DNA from: UBA8941 sp963780545
Lineage (GTDB): Archaea; Thermoproteota; Bathyarchaeia; TCS64
Assembly (NCBI GenBank): GCA_963780545.1
Contig: CAWACK010000015.1
Location: forward strand, 1 to 64,000
DNA length: 64,000 bases
Reading direction: 5' to 3'
The position numbers were made by a program, and so were the translations under genes. This document shows, piece by piece, positions 53,922 to 63,606 of the stretch. Position 1 is the stretch's first letter; each line of letters opens with the position of its first letter. The notes beneath the pieces were generated by a model. The model was not told the origin of the DNA and made no database searches. It saw only the letters and a list, made by a program, of their open reading frames with translations.

Positions 53922-55380
53922 CTAGTCTCTTGCGATTCTCTTCAAAAGGGTGTGGTTCAGATCATATACATCGATAACTAATGGGCCGGTGCCGGGGAGG
54001 CTGTGTGTGCTGCAACCAAAGCAGGGGTCGTAAGCACGGAACGCCATCTCGACCTTGTTGAGGAGGCCGTCGTTAACTACGCCGTCCTTTATTACGCCCT
54101 TGGCGGCGTCTCGGACGCTGCAGCAGATGTCAGCGTAGTTGTTTGTTGTCGCGACGATTAGGTTTGCTTTCTTGACCATCGAGTCCTCGTCAAGTTGGTA
54201 GTGGTGGAATGAGGGTCCCGCGAGCGGCCTCGACTACGCCGACGCCCTCTCCGGGCTTCCCTATAGGGTTACGAAGGTCAGTCTTTGTGATTGCTGGGTC
54301 GGTAGAGAGCTCGACGGCACGCTCCGCTGCGTATAGGAGCTCCACTAGGCGCGCCCAGTGGAAGGCTAGGGTAGACTGGACAGGTTTCCCGCCTAAGGTC
54401 TCGTACATCCGCTTGTATTCAGCGTTAGCCTGGGGTGTAGCCATTCCCTCGGCAGCGTTGAGCCTACCGAGAGGACCCACGCGGTAGATGCCGCTATCTG
54501 GTCCTACGGTGAGCCCTCTCCACCCCACCTTCTTCAAGTAGGTGAATTTGCTGTAGGTCCATGGCTCAACACGCTCAGCTATGTGATTGAGGTATTCATC
54601 TGCCTTAAAGCGGTCGAACTCCTTTCCACGCTGATCTGTGACGCGGATCTCGCCATCATAGAAGTTGACTTGGTTGTTCCCGTCGACTAGGCCCATGTTG
54701 TAGGCGTCGAGTCGGTAGGGGTCGCTGAGGATCATGTCAACGTATTGTTTGTTTTTGAGCACGACGTCGTTGAAGATGCCGAGTGTAAACTTTGCGAAAT
54801 CGACGCTGCTACGAGCCATCTCCTCGATCTTCTGCCTCTCCTCCTCGTTGAGGCCCTTGCTAATGCCACCGGGGACTCCGCAGGTTGGGTGAGTCGCTTT
54901 TCCCCCAATGATCTCGGTGATCTTCTGGCCGTAGGCGCGGTGCTTGATCACATCCTTGCCTACGTCGAGGCCGACACGCTTGAGGACGCCGAAGATGTTT
55001 CTTTCCGCTGCGGGAGCTTCTGGGCCAACGACGAAGTCGGGGCCGCCTAGGAAGTAGAAGTGGAGGGTGTGGTCATAGATGTAGTAGCCAACGTACATGA
55101 GCTCTCTGAGCTTTTTCGCAGTCTCGGTGGGTTCAACGCTAAAACAGTCGTCCAGGGCTTTAGTGGCGGCATAGTGGTGGGCTACTGGGCATACGCCGCA
55201 GATTCGTGTTGTGATTATTGGCATGTCTTCGGCTCTTCGCCCCTCACAGAACTTCTCAAAGCCACGGAGCTCAGGGATCTGTAGATAAGCGTTCTCGACG
55301 TTACCCTGATCATTAAGGAAGATGCTGATTTTGCCGTGACCCTCTAGCCGCGTGATTGGGTCGATAGTAATTGTCTTTAT
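53922..55380 (-). CDS. mvhA: F420-non-reducing [NiFe]-hydrogenase large subunit (one frameshift)
   Basis: Holds the Ni-Fe active site that oxidises or makes H2. Family sequence TITIDPITRLEGHGKISI begins upstream of the first ATG (55224); in frame, the start must be ATA 55378-55380, overlapping the mvhG stop as ATAA with GGAGG upstream. The N-terminal nickel motif is RICGVCPVAHH and the C-terminal one DPCFGCSTH, followed by 27 residues that the maturation protease should remove. A frame slip near 54212 (just after VVEAARG) splits the ORF; the tail continues HHYQLDEDSMVKKANLIVAT. Total about 485 residues. It forms the hydrogenase with MvhG and passes electrons through MvhD to HdrA. Confidence 0.93.
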
Positions 55381-56346
55381 TTTTTGATCCTCCTTCCGAT
55401 GATTGAGGCGGGAAGCGCATACTTGTAGAAGGTCCCGACGGGGTCCTTCAGCTGCGCTATGACCTCATCAACGTCGTAGTCTTCACCCTTCTCGTCGGCG
55501 AGTGCCCAGCACAGTAGAGAGGGCGCTGATCATCGCTGAACCCTGCTCTATGGCCCCGGGGCAGGCTCCTCCGCAGCCCGTGCAGGGCATGTTCGCTCCT
55601 AGGCATTTAGCGTCGCATCCGCCACGAGTTGCGGGGCCCATGCAGATGAGTCCCTGCTCTAGCAGGCACTTCTCTGGTTCTGGAGTGAAGTTGATGATTC
55701 TCTTGATGCTGGTGATCTTTTTCTCCTCCTTTTTTCGTGGGCACTCATCGCAGACAGCGAGTTCGGGGGCGAGGATCTGACCCTTTCGGGGGTAGCTTTC
55801 CCTTCGCGATGGCGTCGATGGCCTGGAAGATGAGTTTTGGCGGGGGTGGGCAGCCGGGGAGGTAGTAGTCAACGGGGATGATCTGGTCGAGTGGTTTGAC
55901 TGACTCCTGGAAGACGGGTATCTCCGAGCTTCCCTCGGGGAAGGTGTGTTTAGTCTGGGGCTCTGTCCCCTCTAAATTGTAGTCGACTCCGTCGTGTGGT
56001 AGACTCTGTCGAAGATGTCCTTCTTGTTGCTGAGGTTGGCGAGACCAGGGACGCCTCCGAGCTGGGCGCAGGCGCCGAAGGCAACCATGTACTTCGCCTT
56101 CATTCGAAGCAGTTTGGCTAAGTGTTCCTGCTCCGAGTTGCGTACCCCACCGTTGAAGAAGCATACATCGATGTAGCCGTCCTGCATAGCCTCGACGTCT
56201 CTGTATTTGACATCCATGGCGACTGGCCAGAAGACGATGTCGGCGATCTGCATCACTTCTAGGATCTTCTCGTCTACATCTAGGACAGCGATCTCGCAGC
56301 CTCCGCAGCTGGCGGCCCAGTAGAAACCAAACTTTAGCTTCTCCAT
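55377..56346 (-). CDS. mvhG: F420-non-reducing hydrogenase small subunit (frameshifts)
   Basis: Iron-sulfur small subunit that carries electrons away from the Ni-Fe site, about 320 residues. It starts at the ATG ending 56346 (MEKLKFGFYWAASCGGCEIA), with the proximal-cluster Cys in SCGGC, FGACAQLGG and LPGCPPPP; the medial and distal cluster Cys follow in AVCDECPRKK, KCLLEQGLICMGP, GGCDAKCLGANMPCTGCGG. Three single-base breaks (about 55990, 55790, 55490) must be bridged; the end reads GTFYKYALPASIIGRRIKK. The stop overlaps the start of mvhA and the start is 2 bases after the hdrB stop, so these genes are translationally coupled. Confidence 0.88.
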
Positions 56347-56348
56347 GG

Positions 56349-57208
56349 TTAGGCCCCCTGCTTCGCCAGAAGCCGCTGGCGTCCACCTTGTTTGTGCCGA
56401 GGCCGACTTCGTCGGAGGATAGGCCCATTGCTAGACCGAGTAATTGAGTGATGTGAACAACTGGAAGGTTGGGGTTAGTCTCGGTCATGAACTGACATCT
56501 CTCGTAAGTGATGTAGCAGAAGGGGCAGCATGTAGCCATGGCATCGCCGTATTTCTTCACGGTTTTCACTTTGTCCATGCCGACGTCCCATGTTACCTTC
56601 TCCCTAATTCCCATAACGGGACCGGCGCAGCACTCTGTCTTATCCGGATATTCAACGCTTTCAGCGCCTGTGGCTTGTATTAGATCGTCGAGGACTCTCG
56701 GGTCATTGGGGTCCTCGAAGAGCATCTCGTCACTTGGTTTAAGGAGGTGGCACCCATAGTGGGCACCTACTCTAAGCCCCTTGAAAGGCTTCACGGATGC
56801 TTCCTTAACCTTGTCAATTCCTACGTCCTCCTTAAGCATCCTGACATAGTGCTTCACTTCTACGGTGCCTCTGAATTGCTTCCCGGTTTCCCTGAGTATC
56901 TCGTTGACTTCAGCGCGGAGTTTAGGGTCCTCCTTGAGAGCCTTGTTTGCCTTGGTGAGGTTCTCCGTGCATCCGTTACAGACTGTGACGATGTTGAGAC
57001 CCATCTCCTCCGCTATCGCTATGTTGCGAGCTGCGAGTGCGAGGGCTGTCTTTCTGTCAAGGGTCTCCATATAGGTTGTGCCGCAGCAGCTAGACCCCGG
57101 CATGTCGACTAGCTCGACACCCAACTTCTCCGCCACCTTACGGGCGGACTTCTCATAACCGGGAAGCCTACTCAGCACTGTGCAGCCTACGAAGAAAGCG
57201 TACTTCAA
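56349..57208 (-). CDS. hdrB: Heterodisulfide reductase subunit B (one frameshift near the end)
   Basis: Catalytic disulfide-reducing subunit with two CCG domains holding non-cubane [4Fe-4S] clusters. Domain 1: FFVGCTVLSRLPGYE, GSSCCGTTYM, VCNGCTENL. Domain 2: HYGCHLLKPSDE, TECCAGPVMG, ATCCPFCYITYE. All ligands are present. TTG 57208 overlaps the hdrC stop. A slip near 56377 must be bridged to give the proper end LLAKQGA and the TAA at 56349-56351, two bases before mvhG; unbridged, the frame runs on wrongly into mvhG. About 285 residues. The physiological disulfide is unknown because no methanogenesis genes are near. Confidence 0.92.
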
Positions 57209-57718
57209 GCCTGTTCGCCTCCGACGCGGCCGAGTATGCCGGTCTTCTTCATTATTGCCTTAATCTCCTCGGTAGCGGGTGTGGGTGCGGGTGGTAACCC
57301 GTCTTCGCCGCGCATCTCGTTCTCGAACTCCCCGATCTCGTTGATATAGCCGAGGCGTGGGATGGTTGTGACTATTGATTTGATGGTGGGGTGTATCTTA
57401 CCTTCCCTCAGGGAGAGTTGCCTGAGGGCGGAGACGATCTCGCTTACGTGGACTTTCTGTGGGCATCTCTCGTAGCAGGTGTAGCAGCCGGCGCAGAGCC
57501 AGATGAGATCTCCGTCAAGGAGCTTTTTTCTGGCCGTAGATGGCGAGACGGGCGATATTTCTCGGGCGAAACTCTGGGACCCTCTTCGCGACGGGGCAGT
57601 CGCTGCTGCATGTTCCGCATTGATAACAATGCATCAGCTTGTCCGCTCCGTGGGTCACCATGACTTCGTTGCGGAACTCTTTCCCCTCCGAGGTGATCTT
57701 GATCTCAGATTGCTCCAC
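57205..57718 (-). CDS. hdrC: Heterodisulfide reductase subunit C (one frameshift)
   Basis: Electron-transfer subunit with two [4Fe-4S] motifs, CYQCGTCSSDCP (about residues 31-42) and CAGCYTCYERCP (about 78-89). A slip in the T6 run 57524-57529 separates NIARLAIYGQKK from LLDGDLIWLCAGCYTC. The C-terminus is unusually long and acidic (EIGEFENEMRGEDGLPPAPT onward) and the TGA overlaps the TTG start of hdrB. Total about 170 residues. It links HdrA's clusters to HdrB. The start is one base from the end of mvhD. Confidence 0.9.
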
Positions 57719-58153
57719 TTAGTTGACCTCCTTTAGGGTCTTCGCCACGGCGCTTGGCCCCAACTTCTTCAAGTCGGCGGTCATGTCTCTGATAGTCTTA
57801 GCAAACTTATCTCCCTCTGCAGCGCTTATCCACTCGAGGCGGAGCCTCTCGGGTTCTATTCCAAGCTGCTCCATTAGCTTCTTTACCATTGTGATTCGGC
57901 GTTGGGCTTTGAAGTTGCCAGAGATGTAGTGGCAGTCGGTGGGGATGTGGCAGCCGGCGACTAATACGCCGTCGGCTCCGTCCCTGAAGGCCTCGAGGAT
58001 ATGTGCGGGGTGGACCCTCCCACTGCACATGACGCGGATCACTCGAAGGTTAGTTGGGTACTGGAACCTGCTAACACCGGCGAGGTCGGCACCCGCGTAG
58101 CTGCACCAATTACATAGGAAACCGACCAGCTTAGGCTCGAACTCGGTGGTCAT
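57719..58153 (-). CDS. mvhD: Hydrogenase delta subunit / HdrA electron-entry protein
   Basis: 144-residue [2Fe-2S] protein that takes electrons from the hydrogenase and passes them to HdrA. Cys ligands appear in GFLCNWCSYAGADLAG, RVMCSGRVHP and AGCHIPTDCHYISGN. In other MvhD proteins, including the copy at 61163, the last motif is GCHIGDCHY; here one residue is inserted (Pro-Thr for Gly), changing the spacing from Cx4C to Cx5C. ATG 58153 overlaps the hdrA stop (58150-58153). The rest is standard for the family length. Confidence 0.93.
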   Translation of the reverse strand: MTTEFEPKLVGFLCNWCSYAGADLAGVSRFQYPTNLRVIRVMCSGRVHPAHILEAFRDGADGVLVAGCHIPTDCHYISGNFKAQRRITMVKKLMEQLGIEPERLRLEWISAAEGDKFAKTIRDMTADLKKLGPSAVAKTLKEVN

Positions 58154-61100
58154 TGCTTCGCTTCCTCCAATGCTGCTTTCACTTGGCTAAGTATCTCCCC
58201 ATCAGTGAAGTGTCCGACCGTGATCGCGCCCGATGGGCATGTGGCTGCGCATACTCCGCAGCCCTTGCAGATCTCGGCGATAACGTGGCTGTGGGTCTTC
58301 TCTCCCTTCTTCACCATCTCTATCGCCTTGAACTCGCACACGGCTGCGCACATTTGACAGCCGCTGCAGACGTCCTCGTCGACGCTCGCGATTGCTCCTT
58401 CGGCCTCGATCTCGTCGTGGCACAACACAGTTAGGGCGCGTGCTGCTGCCCCGCTGGCTTGACTTATGCACTCGTCGATGGTCTTCGGGCCGTGCGCTAA
58501 CCCGCAGAGGTAGACACCCTCCGTTGCGAAGTCGAGGGGGCGAAGCTTCATGTGGGCCTCGAGGAAGAAGCCGTCCTTGCTGATGGGAACCTTGAGCATA
58601 CCCGCAAGACGCTTATTTTCGGGTGCTGGCAGAACTCCCGCACTAAGAACTAAAGCGTCTGGTTCTATTACGACGTTCTCCCTTAGTACGGGATCGAGAA
58701 CCCTAACACTCAACCCACCCTCGGTATTGACTTCGGGTTTGTGCGCGTCGTCGTACCTGATGAAGACGACTCCCTTGTCCGCGGCGGCTCTGTAGTAGTC
58801 CTCCTTGAATCCGTATGTTCTCATGTCTTTGTAGAGGATGTAGATGTCTGCGGCGGGGTTCGCTTCTTTGACTTTGATTGCGTTGTTCACAGCCCCGGTG
58901 CAGCAGACGCGGCTGCAGTTCGGGTGCTCCTCGTTACGGCTACCGACGCACTGGATCATGACTACTGTGGTAGGCTTGTAGCCAGCGTGAAGCTTCTCCT
59001 CGAGCTCAAACTGGGTCATCACTCCTTGGTGCTTCCCGTAAGCGTACTCCTTGGGGGTGTACTCGACGCCGCCTGTGGCGACGATTACTACGCCATGCTT
59101 GATTTGAGTATCCTTCTCCGAACTCAAGAGGGTTGTTTCGAAGTTGCCGACGTATCCATCGACCTCCGCGACTTGGGTCCCAGTGTAGAGCTTGATCCTG
59201 GGGTTGGACTTAACCCGGCTGATTATGTTGGCTAGCTCCGCGGCGGGGTCTTCCCCCGAGGGTAGGAATTGGATCCGCTTCATGTTACCGCCGAGCTCTG
59301 CCTCTTTTTCGACTAGATGAACATCGTAACCCTGGTCAGCTATCTCTAGGGCGGCTGTCATACCACTGACCCCACCACCAACGACGAGCGCTGCTGGGGT
59401 GACGTGTATCTTGTGCTTCTCAAGTGGTTGGATGAGGCTCGCCTTTGCGACGGCCATCCTGACCAGGTCCTCAGCCTTCTTGGTGGCGGCCTCCTTCTCG
59501 TGCATGTGGACCCAGCTGCACTGGTCGCGGATGTTCGCCATCTCGAAGAGGTACTCGTTGAGTCCGGCCTCTCTGAGTGTTGCCCTGAAGAGTGGCTCGT
59601 GAGTACGGGGTGTACATGAGGCGACAACTACTCTGTTGAGTTTATGCTCTATGATTGCGTTCTTTATCCTGTCCTGTGTATCTTGGCTGCAGGTGTAGAG
59701 GTTCTCCTCAGCATAGGCAACGTGTGGCAGCTTCTTCGCATATGCAGCTACACTGGGGACGTTGACAACACCCCCTATGTTTATTCCACACCAGCAAACG
59801 AAGACGCCGACACGAGGCTCCTCCTCGGAGATGTCGCGCTCCGCTGGGAACTCCATAGGCTTAACCTGGGTTCCTCGGACGCTTGAAATTGCCTTCGCCG
59901 CCTTGGCGGCCGCCCCGGATGCTTGTGCGACGCTGTCCGGTATGTCCTTGGGACCGCTAAAGGCGCCACAGACGTAGACTCCTTTCCTGCTAGTCTCGAG
60001 AGGGCTGAAGAGCCTCGTCTCGGCGAAGCCATATCTGTTGAGGTTGAAGCCCATCGTCTTGGAGAGCTGCTCCGACCCCTTAGGTGGGTTTAGGCCAACG
60101 CCAAGGACCACCATGTCGTAGCGGTCACGCTTGACTTCGCCATCCTCCTCGTAGGTTAGGTCGAGGCTACCGGTTTCGGGGTCCTGTTCGATGTGGCCTA
60201 CGCGGCTTCTGATGAACTTGATGCCATGCTCGTGCTCGGCGCGCGTATAGTAGTCGTCGAACTCCTTCCCGAAGGCGCGTATATCCATGAAGAACACGGA
60301 TGCCTCAAGACCGGGGTTGTGCTCCTGGGCGATGACTGCTTCCTTTATCGCGTACATACAGCAGACACCGCTGCAGTATGGGTTGCCGACGCGGGTGTCT
60401 CTGCTGCCGACGCACTGTAGGAAGGCGACCTTCTTCGGCATGTCGCCGTCACTCGGACGCAGGACTACGCCGCGGTACGGTCCCGTGGCGCTGAGTATGC
60501 GCTCGAACTCGACGCTGCTTACGACGTTTGAATATCTGCCGTATCCGAGCTCCGATAGCTTGCTCGGGTCGAAGGCTTCGAAGCCGGGGGCCAGGATGAC
60601 GGAGCCTACCTTAAGTTTGATCTCTTGATCGACGTCATCGTACTTGATGGCGTCTGCTTTGCAGACCTCGCTGCATATACCGCAGCCGAGGCACTTCTCC
60701 TTGTCGATAACGTATGTTAGGGGAACGGCCTGGCTGAATCTTATGTAGACTGCTTTCCTGTCGTTGAGTTCGGCGTTATATGTATCGATTGCTGAGGAAG
60801 GGCACTTGGCTGCGCAGTCGCCGCAGCCCTTGCATTTGGCGGGGTCTACGCGGCGCGCTTTCTTGAGTATAGTGGCGGTGAAGTCACCTTCCTCACCCTC
60901 TAGCGACTTGATCTCACTGTAGGTGAGGAGCTGGATGTTGGGGTGGCGGCCAGCTCCTACGAGCTTGGGGGCTAGGATGCACATAGCGCAGTCGTTGGTT
61001 GGGAATGTCTTGTCGAGCTGCGTCATGACTCCACCTATGCTCGGCTCCCTTTCCACCATATAGACTTTGAAACCGGAGTCAGCGAGGTCAAGTGCGGCTT

Positions 61101-61161
61101 GTATGCCCGCGATGCCTCCTCCGACGACTAGTACGCTGCCTGTCTTCTCCATCATCAGCAC
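58150..61161 (-). CDS. hdrA: Double-length HdrA (fused HdrA-like + HdrA)
   Basis: Flavoprotein that bifurcates electrons, here 1003 residues instead of the usual 650 or so. Part 1 (1-430): FAD loop VVGGGIAGIQAALDLA, CAMCILAPKLV, two ferredoxin motifs CKGCGDCAAKCP and CLGCGICSEVCK, and a Cys-rich YCSGVCCMYAI. Part 2 (435-1003) is a complete HdrA: FVCWCGINIGGVV, SCTPRTHEPLF, second FAD loop VVGGGVSGMTAALEIA, NCSRVCCTGAV, and C-terminal ferredoxins CSGCQMCAAVCE and CKGCGVCAATCP. The frame is unbroken. Two flavins on one chain could mean two bifurcation or relay sites. Upstream the same two parts exist as separate genes (63603-64000 and 61934-63606), showing the fusion arose from such a pair. ATGA overlap with mvhD. 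Confidence 0.93.
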   Translation of the reverse strand: MLMMEKTGSVLVVGGGIAGIQAALDLADSGFKVYMVEREPSIGGVMTQLDKTFPTNDCAMCILAPKLVGAGRHPNIQLLTYSEIKSLEGEEGDFTATILKKARRVDPAKCKGCGDCAAKCPSSAIDTYNAELNDRKAVYIRFSQAVPLTYVIDKEKCLGCGICSEVCKADAIKYDDVDQEIKLKVGSVILAPGFEAFDPSKLSELGYGRYSNVVSSVEFERILSATGPYRGVVLRPSDGDMPKKVAFLQCVGSRDTRVGNPYCSGVCCMYAIKEAVIAQEHNPGLEASVFFMDIRAFGKEFDDYYTRAEHEHGIKFIRSRVGHIEQDPETGSLDLTYEEDGEVKRDRYDMVVLGVGLNPPKGSEQLSKTMGFNLNRYGFAETRLFSPLETSRKGVYVCGAFSGPKDIPDSVAQASGAAAKAAKAISSVRGTQVKPMEFPAERDISEEEPRVGVFVCWCGINIGGVVNVPSVAAYAKKLPHVAYAEENLYTCSQDTQDRIKNAIIEHKLNRVVVASCTPRTHEPLFRATLREAGLNEYLFEMANIRDQCSWVHMHEKEAATKKAEDLVRMAVAKASLIQPLEKHKIHVTPAALVVGGGVSGMTAALEIADQGYDVHLVEKEAELGGNMKRIQFLPSGEDPAAELANIISRVKSNPRIKLYTGTQVAEVDGYVGNFETTLLSSEKDTQIKHGVVIVATGGVEYTPKEYAYGKHQGVMTQFELEEKLHAGYKPTTVVMIQCVGSRNEEHPNCSRVCCTGAVNNAIKVKEANPAADIYILYKDMRTYGFKEDYYRAAADKGVVFIRYDDAHKPEVNTEGGLSVRVLDPVLRENVVIEPDALVLSAGVLPAPENKRLAGMLKVPISKDGFFLEAHMKLRPLDFATEGVYLCGLAHGPKTIDECISQASGAAARALTVLCHDEIEAEGAIASVDEDVCSGCQMCAAVCEFKAIEMVKKGEKTHSHVIAEICKGCGVCAATCPSGAITVGHFTDGEILSQVKAALEEAKQ

Positions 61162-61162
61162 C

Positions 61163-61930
61163 TCACTGCGTGGCGTAGAGGGGGGTCCCCTCCACAGCCT
61201 CTATTACGTCTATCAAGCCTCTCTGCCTAAGGGTGACTATGTAGTTGAGTATGGTGCTCGGCTGCATGCCGAGCTGCTTCGCGATCTCCTTCACAGACCC
61301 AGGCTTCTCCTGGAGAATGAGGTGGATACGGTGGACTTGGAACTCCGTCTCGACCGCTTCATCCATCACCTTTGTGAACTCGTCCTGGGCAATCTTGTCA
61401 CCATAGACGTTACCCGCGGTTACTAGCTTCTCTTCCTTGCCAACGAGGGCGCGAAGCCTGAAGTCGTCCGCCGCCTCCTTGGCGGCTCTGATATTGAGGA
61501 GCTTCGCCGCATCTGGAGTCGGTGCCCTTAGGGGCGTCGGACCGATGGCACGGATCTGCTCCGTGAACTCCTTGACGAGGTTTGCGAAGTGCTGCCCCTC
61601 GGCAGCGCTGTTCCACTCTAGTCTAATGCGTTGGGGTTCTAGACCAGTTTTGGCGAGGAGTTTCTGGAGGAGAACGTATTTCCGCTTGGTGTGGAGGTTG
61701 CCGGTGATGTAGTGACAGTCACCAATGTGGCAGCCCGTTACCATGATTCCGTCAGCGCCTGCCTCGAGTAGACTGAGGACCATCCCTGGTTCGACGCGGC
61801 CACTGCACATGACTTTAATGATGCGTAAGTTGGTGGGATACTGAATGCGGCTAACGCCAGCAAGGTCAGCGCCTGCGTAACTGCACCAGTTACATAGGAA
61901 CCCGACTATATTGGGCTCGAATGTGCTCAT
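61163..61930 (-). CDS. mvhD: MvhD fused to a C-terminal winged helix-turn-helix
   Basis: 255 residues. The first 135 are an MvhD domain with the [2Fe-2S] ligands in GFLCNWCSYAGAD, KVMCSGRVEPG and GCHIGDCHYITGN, all with normal spacing. A linker with LRALVGKEEKLVTAGNVYGD follows, then from about residue 195 a winged helix: VHRIHLILQEKPGSVKEIAK, QLGMQPSTILNYIVTLRQRG and a wing LIDVIEAVEGTPLYATQ. This could let a hydrogenase-linked electron carrier bind DNA and sense redox state, or may simply be a protein-binding domain. It lies between hdrA-C and the double hdrA; its start follows hdrA-C by 3 bases. Confidence 0.88.
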   Translation of the reverse strand: MSTFEPNIVGFLCNWCSYAGADLAGVSRIQYPTNLRIIKVMCSGRVEPGMVLSLLEAGADGIMVTGCHIGDCHYITGNLHTKRKYVLLQKLLAKTGLEPQRIRLEWNSAAEGQHFANLVKEFTEQIRAIGPTPLRAPTPDAAKLLNIRAAKEAADDFRLRALVGKEEKLVTAGNVYGDKIAQDEFTKVMDEAVETEFQVHRIHLILQEKPGSVKEIAKQLGMQPSTILNYIVTLRQRGLIDVIEAVEGTPLYATQ

Positions 61931-61933
61931 GGT

Positions 61934-63606
61934 TTAGTCCTCCTCGAGGGCAGCGAGGCCCTGTGCCTCAATCTGCTCGTCTGTGAAGTGGTGCATGGTG
62001 ATCGCCTTCTCTGGACAGGTGGCACCACATACACCACAGCCCTTGCAGACCGCGGCAATTGTCTCGGCGAGGCCCTTCTCGTTCTTGCGAAGGGCATTGT
62101 ATGGGCAGACATCGATACAGGTGCCACATCCGCTGCACTTTGTCTGGTCTACTTGACTCATGATGGCCGCGGTATGTACTCTCTTCTTCGCCATCGGTAT
62201 GGCGGCGCGGCTGGCTACGCCGAGTGCCTGTGCGACACTCTCGCCGACGTCCTTGGGGCTGTGTGCTGTGCCACAGACATAGATTCCGTCGGTGGCGAAG
62301 TCTATTGGGCGAAGTTTTATGTGGGCTTCCATGAAGAAACCGTTGCCGTCTAATGGGACCTTGAGCATCTGGCTCAGCTCCTTCGCATCCACAACTGGGA
62401 CCAAGGATGTGCTGAGTACGAGCATATCGGCCTTGAGGTTAACGTCCTCGTTGACTGTAGGGCTGTATAGACTCACATTGAGTCCGTCGGGCTCGGCTGT
62501 GACTGTGGGAGGTTTCTCTGCTTGATACTTGAGGAACTTGATGCCCATCCTTTTTGCTTCCTGCTCGAGTTTGGAGTAATGTATTCCATAGGTCTGGAGG
62601 TCGCGGTATAGGATGTAGACATTCCTCCCAGGCTTCGAAACACTAATAGCGTTCTTAACTGCCTCGTTGCAGCATATCCGGCTGCAGTAGGGACGTTCCG
62701 CGTTGCGGGAGCCGACGCATTGGATCATGACTATATTCTTTGCGTCGACCTTACCTGCGTGGAGGAGCTGCTCCATCTCGCTTTGGGTGATGACGCGTTT
62801 GTCCTCGCCATATAGGTAGAGGCTCTTCGGTTTTAGGACATCTGCGCCGACGGCGACGATTATGGTGCCGACGTTTATGTTCTCCGTCCCCTTTTTTGTC
62901 TCGACGCCGATGTCAAAGTTGCCTAAGAAGCCGTATACCGATTTCACCTTGCTCTCGGTAAGGACCCTGATCTTGGGGTGGGTGATGACCTTCTGTACCA
63001 GTGGTTCGAGGACTTCGGACGCCTTCTGCTTGTATGGAAAGAGGCTGTCGAAGTCGCGGAGCTTCCCCCAAGTTTGGGCTCCTTTTCGACTAAAGTGACG
63101 TCAAAGCCTTGCTCGGCGAGGCTAAGGGCTGCGTGTAAACCAGAGACTCCTCCTCCAATGACTAGGGAGCAGGGTTTAACATCGATCTCTGGCTCATCGC
63201 CGGGTTCAAGCAGCATGGCTTTGGCGACCGCCATCCGGACGAGGTCCTTCGCTTTTTCCGTCGCCTTCTCCGGTTCCCTCATGTGGACCCAGCTACACTG
63301 GTCACGGATGTTCGCCATTTCGAACAGGTACTTGTTGACGCCTGCCTCCTCGCAGGTGGCTTGGAAGAGAGGTTCGTGTGTTCGTGGTGTACATGAGGCG
63401 ACCACGATGCGCTCGAGGTTATGCTTCTTTATAGCTTCCTTAATCTTGTTGAGGCCGTCGCTGCTGCAGGTATACATATTCTCCTCAGCATAAGCGACGC
63501 CTGAGAGCGTCTTTGCGTAGTCGACGACAGCGGGTACATCGACGTAGGCGGCGATGTTGATGCCACAGCGGCAGATAAATACGCCTATCCTCGGTTCAGC
63601 CATCAC
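61934..63606 (-). CDS. hdrA: HdrA, second copy, C-terminal part as a separate gene (one frameshift)
   Basis: About 555 residues equal to part 2 of the fused HdrA: FICRCGINIAAYVD with the N-terminal Cys pair, SCTPRTHEPLF, FAD loop VIGGGVSGLHAALSLAEQG, YCSRICCNEAV and C-terminal ferredoxins CSGCGTCIDVCP and CKGCGVCGATCP. A slip at the C5 run 63065-63069 separates EKEPKLGG from the continuation KLRDFDSLFPYKQKA. ATG 63606 overlaps the stop of hdrA-N (63603-63606). As a full HdrA it should bind FAD and accept electrons from the MvhD-HTH protein encoded next. Confidence 0.92.

Noticed and set aside
55745..57208. A 487-residue HdrB-hydrogenase fusion
   Set aside because: The second half of that frame is nonsense; hdrB and mvhG are separate genes joined only by a frame slip near 56377.
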